A stretch of DNA of 64,000 nucleotides from JAHQVI01 sp050330195. Its GTDB lineage: Bacteria > Pseudomonadota > Alphaproteobacteria > Rhizobiales > Rhodomicrobiaceae. The stretch covers positions 1 to 64,000 of the forward strand of contig JBHJOB010000046.1 of NCBI GenBank assembly GCA_050330195.1. Reading direction: 5' to 3'. Below, piece after piece: positions 25,798-33,317 of this stretch; positions within the stretch are counted from its first letter, which is position 1; each line of letters starts with the position of its first letter. The notes under the pieces were generated by a model, which searched no databases, was not told the origin of the DNA, and saw nothing but the letters and a program-made list of their open reading frames with translations. Both the position numbers and the translations under genes were made by a program.

Positions 25798-27039
25798 TCA
25801 GTCCTGTCCTTTGAGATCATCTGCCTGAGGAAGAATCAAGCCGGATGAAGCGAGTTGCGCGAACACGGTCGACACGTCGCTGACGATGGCATCCCGCGCG
25901 ATTGCGGGAAATGCTCCGTGCAACACATCGACAGCCTCCTCAAGGGTGATCCCATCGGCAAGCAGCCGCCAAAGCCCGGCGCCGATCGGGTCGAGATGGT
26001 GGATGGCTTCGTCATTCGCGTCGGTGAGAAAGGCTTCGCCGTCGACCACATGCAATCGGCTTGCGGGATTCTGCCGCCAGAGCATGCCTGCGGTCAGCAG
26101 TGGCGTGGCCTGCTCGTCGTTTTCGGGTATGGCCGCCTGCGGCGCTCCGTTACAATTGGCGCGCAATGGCGGTGCGGGTCTGCCATCCGCGTCGAGATCC
26201 GGCGGCCAGGCAGCGAAGCTGTGCAGAAGCAGCGCCGCGGCCTCATCGAGATCGCTGTATCGCAGCGTAAACCGAGGAACCGCGTTCATCAGCCTGTGCA
26301 GGCGCTGAAGCAATTCGCCGGCAGGCTCCCCGCGCGCGAAATTTTGCGATATCAGGGCCTTGAGGGTTTCAGCTCTCCCCGCAGGGCCGATTGCGGCGGC
26401 TGCTGCGGGCTGGCGGTCGAGCAAGATGATCGCGCCAAGCGGTGCGACGACGCCGCGCGGCGCAAGGTGATTCTTCGCCAGCGCAAGGTACTGATACCGA
26501 TCATCCGATGGTCCGGCATTTTCGCTGACGAAACGGCGGAACTCCGCCGATGCGCGCGCGGGAAGCGGCAGGCGCAGACGGGGAGCAAGCCCCAGCGCCA
26601 CGCCGTGGTCGTCGGCCGAGGTCAGGGGCAGCACGTCATCGCCGAAGATCCTGCAGCCACTGGCGGCGAGGCGTGCAATAAGAGTGCTTTTTCCGGCGTG
26701 CGACCGGCTGGGGAACATGACCAGCCTGCCGGAGATCAGGGCGGCTCCGCAATGCAGGCAAAGGCGGGACGGGTTTTCATCGATATGGCTGGTCACGATG
26801 TCCGCGAGCAGGCCGCAGACCGCCCGAACCGCCGAGAGCCCGGTAAGCTCCGTTCCTTCGCGCCATGGCGAGAACAGGGTGTAGCCGGTTTCGGTGGCCT
26901 CGACGCGGGCAAGCGGTTCCTCCTCACGCTCTGTCCTCGCGAATGGCCAGTCAGGCGCCGCCCCGCGCAGCGTCTCAACGAAAACCGGACAGTCCGGCGC
27001 CTCGACGACAGCGGAAAGTCCCTCGAAGGCAATGCGCAT
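25798..27039 (-). CDS. HPr-kinase-like / PqqD fusion protein
   Basis: A 413-aa cytosolic protein with two parts. Residues about 1-310 resemble the HPr kinase/phosphorylase fold: P-loop SRSHAGKSTL at 111-120 and the acidic FGDDVLPL at about 132-139. Residues about 330-405 form a PqqD-like domain (FLTDANDEAIHHLDPIGAGLWRLL, then VSTVFAQLASSGLI), the fold that acts as a RiPP recognition element binding leader peptides. HprK-related kinases are known to occur with PqqD proteins and, in lasso-peptide clusters, to phosphorylate a C-terminal Ser of the precursor. It lies 72 bases downstream of a Ser-rich peptide gene, which I infer to be its substrate. No HPr or PTS gene is near. Confidence 0.78.
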   Translation of the reverse strand: MRIAFEGLSAVVEAPDCPVFVETLRGAAPDWPFARTEREEEPLARVEATETGYTLFSPWREGTELTGLSAVRAVCGLLADIVTSHIDENPSRLCLHCGAALISGRLVMFPSRSHAGKSTLIARLAASGCRIFGDDVLPLTSADDHGVALGLAPRLRLPLPARASAEFRRFVSENAGPSDDRYQYLALAKNHLAPRGVVAPLGAIILLDRQPAAAAAIGPAGRAETLKALISQNFARGEPAGELLQRLHRLMNAVPRFTLRYSDLDEAAALLLHSFAAWPPDLDADGRPAPPLRANCNGAPQAAIPENDEQATPLLTAGMLWRQNPASRLHVVDGEAFLTDANDEAIHHLDPIGAGLWRLLADGITLEEAVDVLHGAFPAIARDAIVSDVSTVFAQLASSGLILPQADDLKGQD

Positions 27040-27059
27040 TTTTGGCTCTCCGGCTTCCA

Positions 27060-27087
27060 GGTCCGGGCCTCATCATGCGCCCGGACC
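27060..27087 (-). promoter_or_regulatory. hairpin between the peptide gene and the kinase gene
   Basis: GGTCCGGGC at 27060-27068 and GCCCGGACC at 27079-27087 form a perfect 9-bp GC-rich stem with a 10-base loop, 24 bases after the peptide stop codon. No T-run follows on the coding strand, so it is not a classic terminator. A stem here could stabilise the peptide mRNA or partly block readthrough, setting a high peptide-to-kinase ratio. Confidence 0.5.
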
Positions 27088-27111
27088 GCTTGTCGCACGC
27101 CGCTCGGTTGC

Positions 27112-27360
27112 TCAGCGGCTGAAGCTCGTGGAGCGACTTGATGCCGGCTTCCGAACACGGGTCTTTTGGGGTTTCCGGGGGCCGCTCACGCTTGGTCCGC
27201 TGCGGCTTCCCGCACTGACGCTGGATGCCTTGGCCTCGCTGAGCTTCAGCATCACCGGCGCGGCATAAACCGCGCCCGCGGCCAGCCCCAGACGCATCAG
27301 CATCCCCCGGCGCGTCATGCCATTTGCGCCCTTGCGGTTTCCGTGGTTGTGGTCGTCCAT
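27112..27360 (-). CDS. 82-residue Ser/Arg-rich peptide with export-type leader (candidate modified-peptide precursor)
   Basis: Begins MDDHNHGNRKGANGMTRRGM with GGAG eight bases before the ATG. Residues 16-45 form a twin-arginine-like leader (TRRGMLMRLGLAAGAVYAAP, ending LSEAKA). The mature part (46-82) is small, with 12 Ser and 9 Arg/Lys in 37 residues and the C-terminal end SSRSTSFSR. The leader is 21/30 identical to the N-terminus of the subtilisin-like protease encoded next to it. The neighbouring kinase-PqqD protein suggests that this peptide is bound and phosphorylated; that is inference. Family not recognised. Confidence 0.72.
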   Translation of the reverse strand: MDDHNHGNRKGANGMTRRGMLMRLGLAAGAVYAAPVMLKLSEAKASSVSAGSRSGPSVSGPRKPQKTRVRKPASSRSTSFSR

Positions 27361-27456
27361 CAGTTCACTCCACTGTCGATTTCAGACTTAAGCGATGTGA
27401 AGACAACGCAGCCGGGCGCGGTTTATTCCCGGAACATCCGATTTTTTTGCGTTCGG

Positions 27457-27512
27457 CGCGGGATCCGGAAAGGGGACGCATTTTCGGAAAAATTGAAGGC
27501 AAGACAAGAACC
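27457..27512 (+). repeat. intergenic repeat family, copy B (degenerate)
   Basis: GCGGGATCCG followed by a core TTTTCGGAAAAATTGA and a diverged AGGCAAGAC end. Its forward translation reads RDPERGRIFGKIEGKTRTG, aligning with the RDPI..FFGKIELET pattern of copies C and D. It lies in the 192-base gap between the protease and the peptide genes. The terminal hairpin of copies A and D is not evident. Confidence 0.55.
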
Positions 27513-27552
27513 GGCGTATCATTTCGATGCAATCGGGATGGAGTTGGACGAG

Positions 27553-28815
27553 TCAACGGATCAGGATCGCTGCAGCTTCCTCCAGACATTGGCCGTTCGA
27601 TTGAATCAGTCCGTGACCAAACACCGGGTCGCGGCCCGGCTGTCCCAGATCGACGGCCTGCCCTGCGAGATCGTCGATGAGTTCCGCCACGCTCCTGTCC
27701 GGATGGCGTGCTCTGGCGACGGCAAAGGCCGCGCTGACAAACGGTACGGCGTAGGACGTCCCTGAACGGAAACGTCCGCCCCGGACCGATGCCGCCGTCC
27801 ACAGTCGGACGCCCGGAGCGGCGAAATCGACATGGTCGCCTCGATTGGCCTGCCTGTAGACTTGGCTGTCGCGATCAACGGCGGTGACGGCGATCACATC
27901 CGGAAACGCGGCCGGATAGAGCGGCTCCGCATTCGGGCCATTATTGCCCGCCGCCGCGACAAGCGCTACGCCCCGAGCCCTTGCGGCGACCACCACTCCC
28001 TGAAGAACGGCGTTTCGCGCGCCGGTGAGGCTCAGATTGATGACATTCGCGCCACGCAGCGTGAGCCGGTCGATGGCCCGCGCTATATCGTAACTGTCGC
28101 TCATGTCGCGGCCGCGCGCCGTGCGGTGAAACGCATCCGCCGCGATCAGCCGAACCCCGTCCAGAAGGCCCGGCGTGCGGCTGTCGCGCCGCCCCGCCAA
28201 CAGCACGGCGATAGTGGTTCCGTGAACAGCCGAGGAAGCGGAACGATCCTCGCCGACCACTCGGAGCGTTTCGATTTCGAGCCCGGCGAGCGCCTCATGA
28301 TCGAGATTGATCGCGGTATCCACTATGCCGATCGTGGTGCCGGCCGGACAGGCATGGGCGGCGGCGTTCCAGCCGATCGCGGTGAATGACGCGCAACCGT
28401 CCGCGCCGCAGGTGAACTCGCCCGGCTGATAGAGATGGTTCAGGTCGAACAGCGCCGCCGGAACCAGATCGAGGATCTGCGCGCGCGCCTGGTCGATGGT
28501 CAATGCAGCCGGAACGCTGAAACGGGCAATCTCCGTATTGACCAGTTCAAGCCGATCCCGCGACAACAGCCCATAGCCCCGCGCGGCAATCAGCTCGATG
28601 TCGGCAGGCGTTGGCGCGGTCACGACGATCTCGGGCGGCGCGCGTCGGGCAGGCCGTGAGAAGGAAATGCTGGACAGGCTGGCGCTGCTTCCCGGCGAGG
28701 CTTTCGCCGAACTGAGCCTTGCCAGCACCGGAGCCGCGTAGATCGCCGTAGCGGTCAGGCCGAGACGCAGCAGCATCCGGCGCCGTCCTGCGTCGATCTT
28801 GCTCCGGTCAGTCAT
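27553..28815 (-). CDS. subtilisin-like serine protease (S8) with Tat-like leader
   Basis: A 420-aa exported protease. Residues 1-39 carry a twin-arginine-like leader (GRRRMLLRLGLTATAIYAAP). Residues 60-155 form a propeptide-like region with two Cys (TCGADGC) and a third at about 156. The catalytic domain has Asp166 (GIVDTAINLDH), His198 (VHGTTIAVLLAG), the oxyanion Asn in AAGNNGP and Ser354 (SGTSYAVPFVSAA). GAGG lies upstream of the ATG. It is divergent from an ECF sigma factor and upstream of the peptide and kinase-PqqD genes. Likely roles are cleavage of the peptide leader or regulated proteolysis in the periplasm; neither is shown. Confidence 0.88.
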   Translation of the reverse strand: MTDRSKIDAGRRRMLLRLGLTATAIYAAPVLARLSSAKASPGSSASLSSISFSRPARRAPPEIVVTAPTPADIELIAARGYGLLSRDRLELVNTEIARFSVPAALTIDQARAQILDLVPAALFDLNHLYQPGEFTCGADGCASFTAIGWNAAAHACPAGTTIGIVDTAINLDHEALAGLEIETLRVVGEDRSASSAVHGTTIAVLLAGRRDSRTPGLLDGVRLIAADAFHRTARGRDMSDSYDIARAIDRLTLRGANVINLSLTGARNAVLQGVVVAARARGVALVAAAGNNGPNAEPLYPAAFPDVIAVTAVDRDSQVYRQANRGDHVDFAAPGVRLWTAASVRGGRFRSGTSYAVPFVSAAFAVARARHPDRSVAELIDDLAGQAVDLGQPGRDPVFGHGLIQSNGQCLEEAAAILIR

Positions 28816-28840
28816 GATCTTTTCCTCATTCGCGATGCCG

Positions 28841-28866
28841 CACGGAGCCGGCCAGCGGACCGTTCC
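28841..28866 (-). promoter_or_regulatory. candidate ECF-type promoter for the protease-peptide-kinase genes
   Basis: On the minus strand GGAAC (28866-28862) is followed after 17 bases by CGTG (28844-28841), about 26 bases before the protease ATG. GGAAC with CGTT-like -10 is the usual ECF pattern in alphaproteobacteria. The neighbouring ECF gene is the natural candidate activator. Confidence 0.38.
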
Positions 28867-28942
28867 ATTCCCGGGAGAACGTCGCTGCTGGCCACGTTAT
28901 TCCACGCCAGCCCGCAAAATCTGGCCTTGGCGCATCGGATAA

Positions 28943-28967
28943 GGAATAAATCCCGCCCGCCGACGTT
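28943..28967 (+). promoter_or_regulatory. candidate ECF-type promoter for the sigma/anti-sigma operon
   Basis: GGAAT (28943-28947), 16 bases, then CGTT (28964-28967), ending 15 bases before the first ATG of the sigma factor gene. A weaker GGAGA-16-CGTT pair lies about 70 bases further upstream. This would give autoregulation, as is usual for ECF genes, but the leader would be very short. Confidence 0.33.
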
Positions 28968-28981
28968 ATCTTCTATATGGG

Positions 28982-29527
28982 ATGTTAAGTGTGGCCGACA
29001 AAAAACGGAGCTTTCGCATCGACATCCGCCCCCACATGGTGACGCTACTACCGCGCCTGCGCGCCTTCGCCCGTGCGCTCACGAAATCGAGCGCAGCTGC
29101 CGACGATCTCGTGCAGGCGACCTGCGTGAAGGCTTTGCACGCCATGGACAATTGGACGCCCGGAAGCCGTCTCGACAGCTGGATGTTTCGTATCATGCAT
29201 AATCACTGGATCGATGTGAAGCGCCGCGACAGGCCGCAAGCGCCAATCGACGGGCCTGAAGGATTGCGGCTGATCGCGGAAGATGGAGAACGGGTGGCCG
29301 ATGCCCGGCTGACGCTCGCTGCTGTCACGGCACTGATCGAGGAGATGCCTGAAGAGCAGCGCGCCGTTCTCGTGCTTGTCTGCGTTGAAGAGCTGAGTTA
29401 CCGCGAGACGGCCGAATTGCTTGAGATACCGGTAGGCACGGTGATGAGCCGCCTGGCGCGGGCGCGCCGCACTCTCGCGGACGCAATGGAGCGCGACGCG
29501 GCGGACACGCATTCGGGGAAAACGTGA
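28982..29527 (+). CDS. ECF RNA polymerase sigma factor
   Basis: A 181-aa sigma-70 family protein with only regions 2 and 4. Region 2 includes LPRLRAFARALTKSSAAADDLVQATCVKAL and SWMFRIMHNHWIDVKRR (residues about 18-82). Region 4 is the helix-turn-helix LSYRETAELLEIPVGTVMSRLARARRTL (about 138-165). The frame opens at ATG 28982, but a GTG at 28991 with GGGA eight bases upstream is also possible. Its stop overlaps the start of the membrane anti-sigma gene (TGATG). Divergent from the protease gene. Confidence 0.92.
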   Translation: MLSVADKKRSFRIDIRPHMVTLLPRLRAFARALTKSSAAADDLVQATCVKALHAMDNWTPGSRLDSWMFRIMHNHWIDVKRRDRPQAPIDGPEGLRLIAEDGERVADARLTLAAVTALIEEMPEEQRAVLVLVCVEELSYRETAELLEIPVGTVMSRLARARRTLADAMERDAADTHSGKT

Positions 29528-30240
29528 TGACCGAAAAACCGAGCGATACGACGCTGATGGCCTATGCGGACGGCGAACTGGATGCCTCCACGGCGGAAAG
29601 CGTCCGTAAGGCAATCGCCACGGATGCCGAGCTTGGGCAGCGCCTGGACCAGTTTCACCGCAGCCGCGCTCTGGCCCGTCAGGCCTATGCCGGCCTCATG
29701 GCGGCCCCTCCGCCCGACCGGCTGATCGCCGCAATCATGAACGAACCGCGACATGCGGCGTCCAGCCCGGAAAATAGTTCATCCGTGCGCCGTTTTGCCC
29801 TGCCGATTGCCGCTTCGCTTGTGATGATTGCCGGGCTGGGTGGCTATCTTGCGGGCCAGAACGTAACGCAGCGACAAGGCGCGGATCTGCTTGGCGGTCC
29901 GGTTCTGGCGGAAGCGGTGGGCGCGTTGCTCACTGGCGAGGAAAGGGAAATATCCATCGGCGGCGCGCAGGTCCGGCTTGGCGTGCTCGCGACCTATGAG
30001 GTCGATGGGGGCATCTGCCGGTCCTTTGAAGCGCGCGGCGGGCCGGATGATGCGATGCGTGGGTTGAGCTGCCGTTTCGGCGCGGGCTGGCATGTGGATC
30101 TTGCCGTTTCAGCGCCACCGGCCGGCGGCGTCACTCCGGCCGGCACGGGACCGGTCGCGAGCCTGGACGCCTATCTCGATGCGCTCAATGCGCGCGGTCC
30201 GCTGGACCGCGAGGCCGAACGCAATACGCGCGAGAGGTAA
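29527..30240 (+). CDS. membrane anti-sigma factor
   Basis: A 237-aa single-pass membrane protein. The cytosolic part (1-85) begins with the anti-sigma signature TLMAYADGELDASTAESVRKAIATDAELGQRLDQF; the HxxxCxxC zinc motif of ZAS proteins is absent. One transmembrane helix (FALPIAASLVMIAGLGGYLAG) lies near residue 80-103. The periplasmic part of about 130 residues has two Cys (GGICRSF and GLSCRFG) that could form a disulfide and sense the envelope. Start at the ATG overlapping the sigma stop. Signal and release mechanism unknown; the divergent S8 protease is a candidate. Confidence 0.87.
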   Translation: MTEKPSDTTLMAYADGELDASTAESVRKAIATDAELGQRLDQFHRSRALARQAYAGLMAAPPPDRLIAAIMNEPRHAASSPENSSSVRRFALPIAASLVMIAGLGGYLAGQNVTQRQGADLLGGPVLAEAVGALLTGEEREISIGGAQVRLGVLATYEVDGGICRSFEARGGPDDAMRGLSCRFGAGWHVDLAVSAPPAGGVTPAGTGPVASLDAYLDALNARGPLDREAERNTRER

Positions 30241-30279
30241 AACGTCGATCATGTGCGAGGGCTGCCCGCCAGCAGAGAA

Positions 30280-31050
30280 TCACCTCCAATCCCCCAGGAC
30301 CGCATTCATCAGCGCCAGCGCGGCGACGGCTGCCGTGTCGGCGCGCATGATGCGGGGCCCGAGCGATATGGCGTGAACGAAGGGCAGGGCGAGCAGCATC
30401 GCGCGCTCCTCTTCGGTGAAGCCCCCTTCCGGGCCGATCAGCAGCGCCGCCGGACCTGTCGGGATTGCCGCGAGCGCTTCGAGTGGCGAGGCAATCGGGG
30501 CGGATTCGTCGGCGAAAACGAGCGCGCGACTCTCCGGCCATTTCCCCAGCACGGCCTCCAGCTTCTCCGGTTCTGCCACCTCCGGAACGCGCAAGACGCC
30601 GCATTGCTCCGCCGCCTCAATCACATTGGCCTGCATCCGCTCAAGCTTGACGCGCTCCGCAACCGTCCGCCGCGTCATCACCGGGCGCAGCGCTGCCACG
30701 CCCAGCTCGGTCGCTTTCTGCACCATGAAATCGAGCCGGGCTTTTTTCAGCGGCGCGAACAGATAGTGGAAATCGGGGCCGCCGGTCTGCTCGCGCGTCC
30801 GCTCCCGCGCGGCAAGCTCGCAGTCGCCACGCTTGAGCGCGACGATTTCGGCCAGCCATTCGCCGTCCCGCCCGTTGAAAGCGAGAACCGCGTCGCCCGC
30901 GCGCATCCGCATGACATTGCCGAGATAATGCGCCTGATCCTGGCTGCATTTGACGTCCGCGCCGGGAGCAAGCGCGTCCTGCACGAAAAGCCGCACCTGC
31001 GACCGCGCGCCGCTTCCGCCGTTCGCTGCATCGTTCGCTTTTATCTTCAT
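30280..31050 (-). CDS. rsmE: 16S rRNA (uracil(1498)-N(3))-methyltransferase
   Basis: A 256-aa SPOUT-class methyltransferase. An N-terminal PUA-like domain (RLFVQDALAPGADV, HYLGNVMRMRAGDAVLAFNG) is followed by KARLDFMVQKATELG and the C-terminal knot with LLIGPEGGFTEEE and SLGPRIMRADTAAVAAL, the SAM-binding signature of RsmE. The frame is open far upstream, but homology starts at the ATG at 31050. It is convergent with the anti-sigma gene and divergent from ubiA. Confidence 0.93.
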   Translation of the reverse strand: MKIKANDAANGGSGARSQVRLFVQDALAPGADVKCSQDQAHYLGNVMRMRAGDAVLAFNGRDGEWLAEIVALKRGDCELAARERTREQTGGPDFHYLFAPLKKARLDFMVQKATELGVAALRPVMTRRTVAERVKLERMQANVIEAAEQCGVLRVPEVAEPEKLEAVLGKWPESRALVFADESAPIASPLEALAAIPTGPAALLIGPEGGFTEEERAMLLALPFVHAISLGPRIMRADTAAVAALALMNAVLGDWR

Positions 31051-31143
31051 GATGCGCACATAACGCCGCGCCACCCTTTTTCGCAAGGCCGTCTCGCTGT
31101 ACGGTGCCGGGAGCATTTCGTGCCGCAAGCGACGAGGAGCGCC

Positions 31144-32085
31144 ATGTCGAGTCCGCACACCGAGACCGGCAAATTCCGGATCACTGACGCGCCGCCCGAG
31201 AACTGGGTGGACCGCTACGCTCCCGATAGCGTCAAGCCCTATCTGCGCCTGATGCGGGCGGACCGGCCAATCGGCACATGGCTGCTGCTCTGGCCGTGCT
31301 GGTGGTCGGCAGCGCTGGCCTGGGGCGCGGCTGGCCGGACGTGGCCGGATCCGTGGCTGATGTTCCTGTTTGCCGTCGGCGCGATCGTCATGCGCGGTGC
31401 GGGCTGCGTCTATAACGATATTGCCGACCGTCACTATGACGGCAAGGTCGCCCGGACCCGCACGCGGCCGATCCCCAGCGGGCAGGTCAGCGTGACGGCC
31501 GCCGCGATCTTCATGGTGGCGCTCTGCTTCATCGGTCTCGCCGTCCTGCTGCAATTCAATCATTTCGCCATTGCGCTCGGCATGGGCTCGCTCGGCGTCG
31601 TCGCGTTTTACCCGTTCATGAAGCGCATCACCTACTGGCCGCAATTCGTGCTGGGTCTTGCATTTTCGTGGGGTGCGCTGATGGGCTGGGCCTATGTCTT
31701 CGGACGGCTGGATGCGCCCGCTTTCCTGCTTTACGCCGCCGCCATTGTCTGGACCATCGGCTATGACACGATCTACGCCCATCAGGACAAGGAGGACGAC
31801 GCGCTGGTCGGCCTGAAATCGACGGCTCTCAAATTCGGGCCGCGCACGAAGCCGTGGCTGGTGCTGTTCTATGGCGGGACAGTGACGCTTCTCGCGCTTG
31901 CAGGCGCGGCTGCGGGCGCAGGCTGGCCCTTCTTTACCGGACTGGCGATTGCGAGCACGCATCTCGTCTGGCAGATCACCACGCTCGACATCGACGACGA
32001 TGCGAATTGCCTGCGCCGATTCCGCTCCAACCGCGATTTCGGTGCGCTTGTCTTTCTGGCGTTGCTGGCCGATATGGCGGTGTAG
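31144..32085 (+). CDS. ubiA: 4-hydroxybenzoate polyprenyltransferase
   Basis: Prenylates 4-hydroxybenzoate in ubiquinone synthesis at the inner membrane. The 313-aa protein has eight to nine transmembrane segments and both Asp-rich motifs: NDIADRHYDGKVARTRTRP near residue 97 and DTIYAHQDKEDD near 210, with YLRLMRADRPIGTWLL at the N-terminus. ATG at 31144 with GAGGAG upstream. It leads a run of co-directional genes through lpxK. Confidence 0.95.
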   Translation: MSSPHTETGKFRITDAPPENWVDRYAPDSVKPYLRLMRADRPIGTWLLLWPCWWSAALAWGAAGRTWPDPWLMFLFAVGAIVMRGAGCVYNDIADRHYDGKVARTRTRPIPSGQVSVTAAAIFMVALCFIGLAVLLQFNHFAIALGMGSLGVVAFYPFMKRITYWPQFVLGLAFSWGALMGWAYVFGRLDAPAFLLYAAAIVWTIGYDTIYAHQDKEDDALVGLKSTALKFGPRTKPWLVLFYGGTVTLLALAGAAAGAGWPFFTGLAIASTHLVWQITTLDIDDDANCLRRFRSNRDFGALVFLALLADMAV

Positions 32086-32108
32086 ACATCTCAAGGCTCG
32101 GAGGCCGC

Positions 32109-32924
32109 GTGGCGACAGACACAATGGATGAAGCGCTTGCCGATGACGAGGCGCTGCTGCTCGACGCGGTTCAGGCCGCCGGCGAACTGGCTCTCCATCA
32201 TTTCAAGCGCGGCGTTCAGGCCGCGACCAAGATCGACAACACGCCCGTCACGGAAGCCGACCTTGCCGTGGACAAGCTCCTGCACGACCGGCTGCGGCTG
32301 GCGCGCTCCGGCTATGGCTGGCTCTCGGAGGAAACGGCGGACAATGCCGAGCGTCTCGATGCGCGCCGCGTCTGGATCATCGACCCGATAGACGGCACGC
32401 GGGCTTTCATCGCGGGCAGGCCGGACTGGGTGATCTCGGCGGGGCTTGTCGAGGACGGAGAGCCCTTGCTTGGCGTTCTACTGAACCCGGTGAACGCGCA
32501 GCTTTTCATCGCCCGGCGAGGCGGTGGCGCGTCGCTGGACGGCGCGCCGCTGAACATTGCGGGCCGCGATGGCATCGAGGGCGCGCGTCTCATCGTCACA
32601 AAGGGGCTGCTCAACCGCAGGATCTGGGCCTCTCCCTGGCCGGAAACCGAGATCGTCTGGGCGAACTCCATCGCCTATCGCCTCGCTCTCATTGCCGCCG
32701 GTCATGCCGACGCGGCTTTCGCTCTGTCCGGCAAATCGGAATGGGATCTTGCAGCCGCCGCGCTTTTGGTGCAGGAAGCAGGCGGCGTGGTGACCGATGC
32801 AACAGGCGCGGCCCTGCGTTTCAATCAGCCAGTTTCGCGTATCAATGGATTTGTCGCCGCCAGCCCGGGATTGCATACGCAGCTCATTGCCCGAACAGGC
32901 CCGGTCGCGGCCGACGGACTGTGA
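32109..32924 (+). CDS. inositol monophosphatase family protein (CysQ-like 3'(2'),5'-bisphosphate nucleotidase)
   Basis: A 271-aa magnesium-dependent phosphatase. Metal-binding motifs are WLSEETADN, IDPIDGTRAFIAG and SEWDLAAAALLVQEAGG. The likely substrate is 3'-phosphoadenosine 5'-phosphate, as in CysQ, but an inositol or sugar phosphate is possible. I place the start at GTG 32109, which has GGAGG five bases upstream; ATG 32124 is the alternative. It follows ubiA by 23 bases and precedes the DUF4170 gene. Confidence 0.87.
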   Translation: MATDTMDEALADDEALLLDAVQAAGELALHHFKRGVQAATKIDNTPVTEADLAVDKLLHDRLRLARSGYGWLSEETADNAERLDARRVWIIDPIDGTRAFIAGRPDWVISAGLVEDGEPLLGVLLNPVNAQLFIARRGGGASLDGAPLNIAGRDGIEGARLIVTKGLLNRRIWASPWPETEIVWANSIAYRLALIAAGHADAAFALSGKSEWDLAAAALLVQEAGGVVTDATGAALRFNQPVSRINGFVAASPGLHTQLIARTGPVAADGL

Positions 32925-32943
32925 ACAACAGGTGCGGCAGAGA

Positions 32944-33186
32944 ATGACTCAACCAACCGAGACAACGTCCAAACAGCTTCTTCATCTGGTCTTTGGCGGC
33001 GAGCTGAAAAGCTTGGACAGCAACGAATTCAGGGATATAAACAATCTCGATATTGTTGGCGTTTACCCTAACTACAAACAGGCGTATGACGCTTGGAGAG
33101 CCGCCGCGCAGCGCACCGTCGACAATGCTATGGTGCGCTACTACATCGTCCATATGCACCGGCTGCTCGATCCGAACGAGGATTGA
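32944..33186 (+). CDS. DUF4170 family protein
   Basis: An 80-aa cytosolic protein with the family segments LHLVFGGEL, VGVYPNYKQAYDAWRAAAQRTVDNAMVRYYIVHMHRLLDP. The family is found in Hyphomicrobiales next to cysQ-like and Kdo-transferase genes, as here, but has no assigned activity. The conserved location between the phosphatase and the lipid A genes suggests an accessory role in envelope synthesis. It begins 19 bases after the cysQ-like stop. Confidence 0.82.
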   Translation: MTQPTETTSKQLLHLVFGGELKSLDSNEFRDINNLDIVGVYPNYKQAYDAWRAAAQRTVDNAMVRYYIVHMHRLLDPNED

Positions 33187-33214
33187 GGGCGGGCGCGGGT
33201 GAGGCGGCGGTAAA

Positions 33215-33275
33215 GCGAGATCCGATCACATGGATGCCATTTTTCGGAAAAATTGAGCTTGAAACGAACAGGTAG
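33215..33275 (+). repeat. intergenic repeat family, copy C
   Basis: Starts AAAGCGAGATCCGAT-like after the DUF4170 stop, has ATGGATGCCATTTTTCGG and the core AAAATTGAGCTTGAAAC, and ends near AACAGGTAG. The forward translation reads RDPITWMPFFGKIELETNR. The left part and core match copy D closely; the terminal hairpin segment is missing. Confidence 0.75.
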
Positions 33276-33317
33276 CGTTTGAGCAGCGCGTATCCGGCGC
33301 TGTGGGGGAATTTTTTC

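Noticed and set aside
30253..31143. N-terminal extension of the ubiA frame
   Set aside because: It runs antisense through rsmE; homology to UbiA begins at 31144 with a strong binding site.
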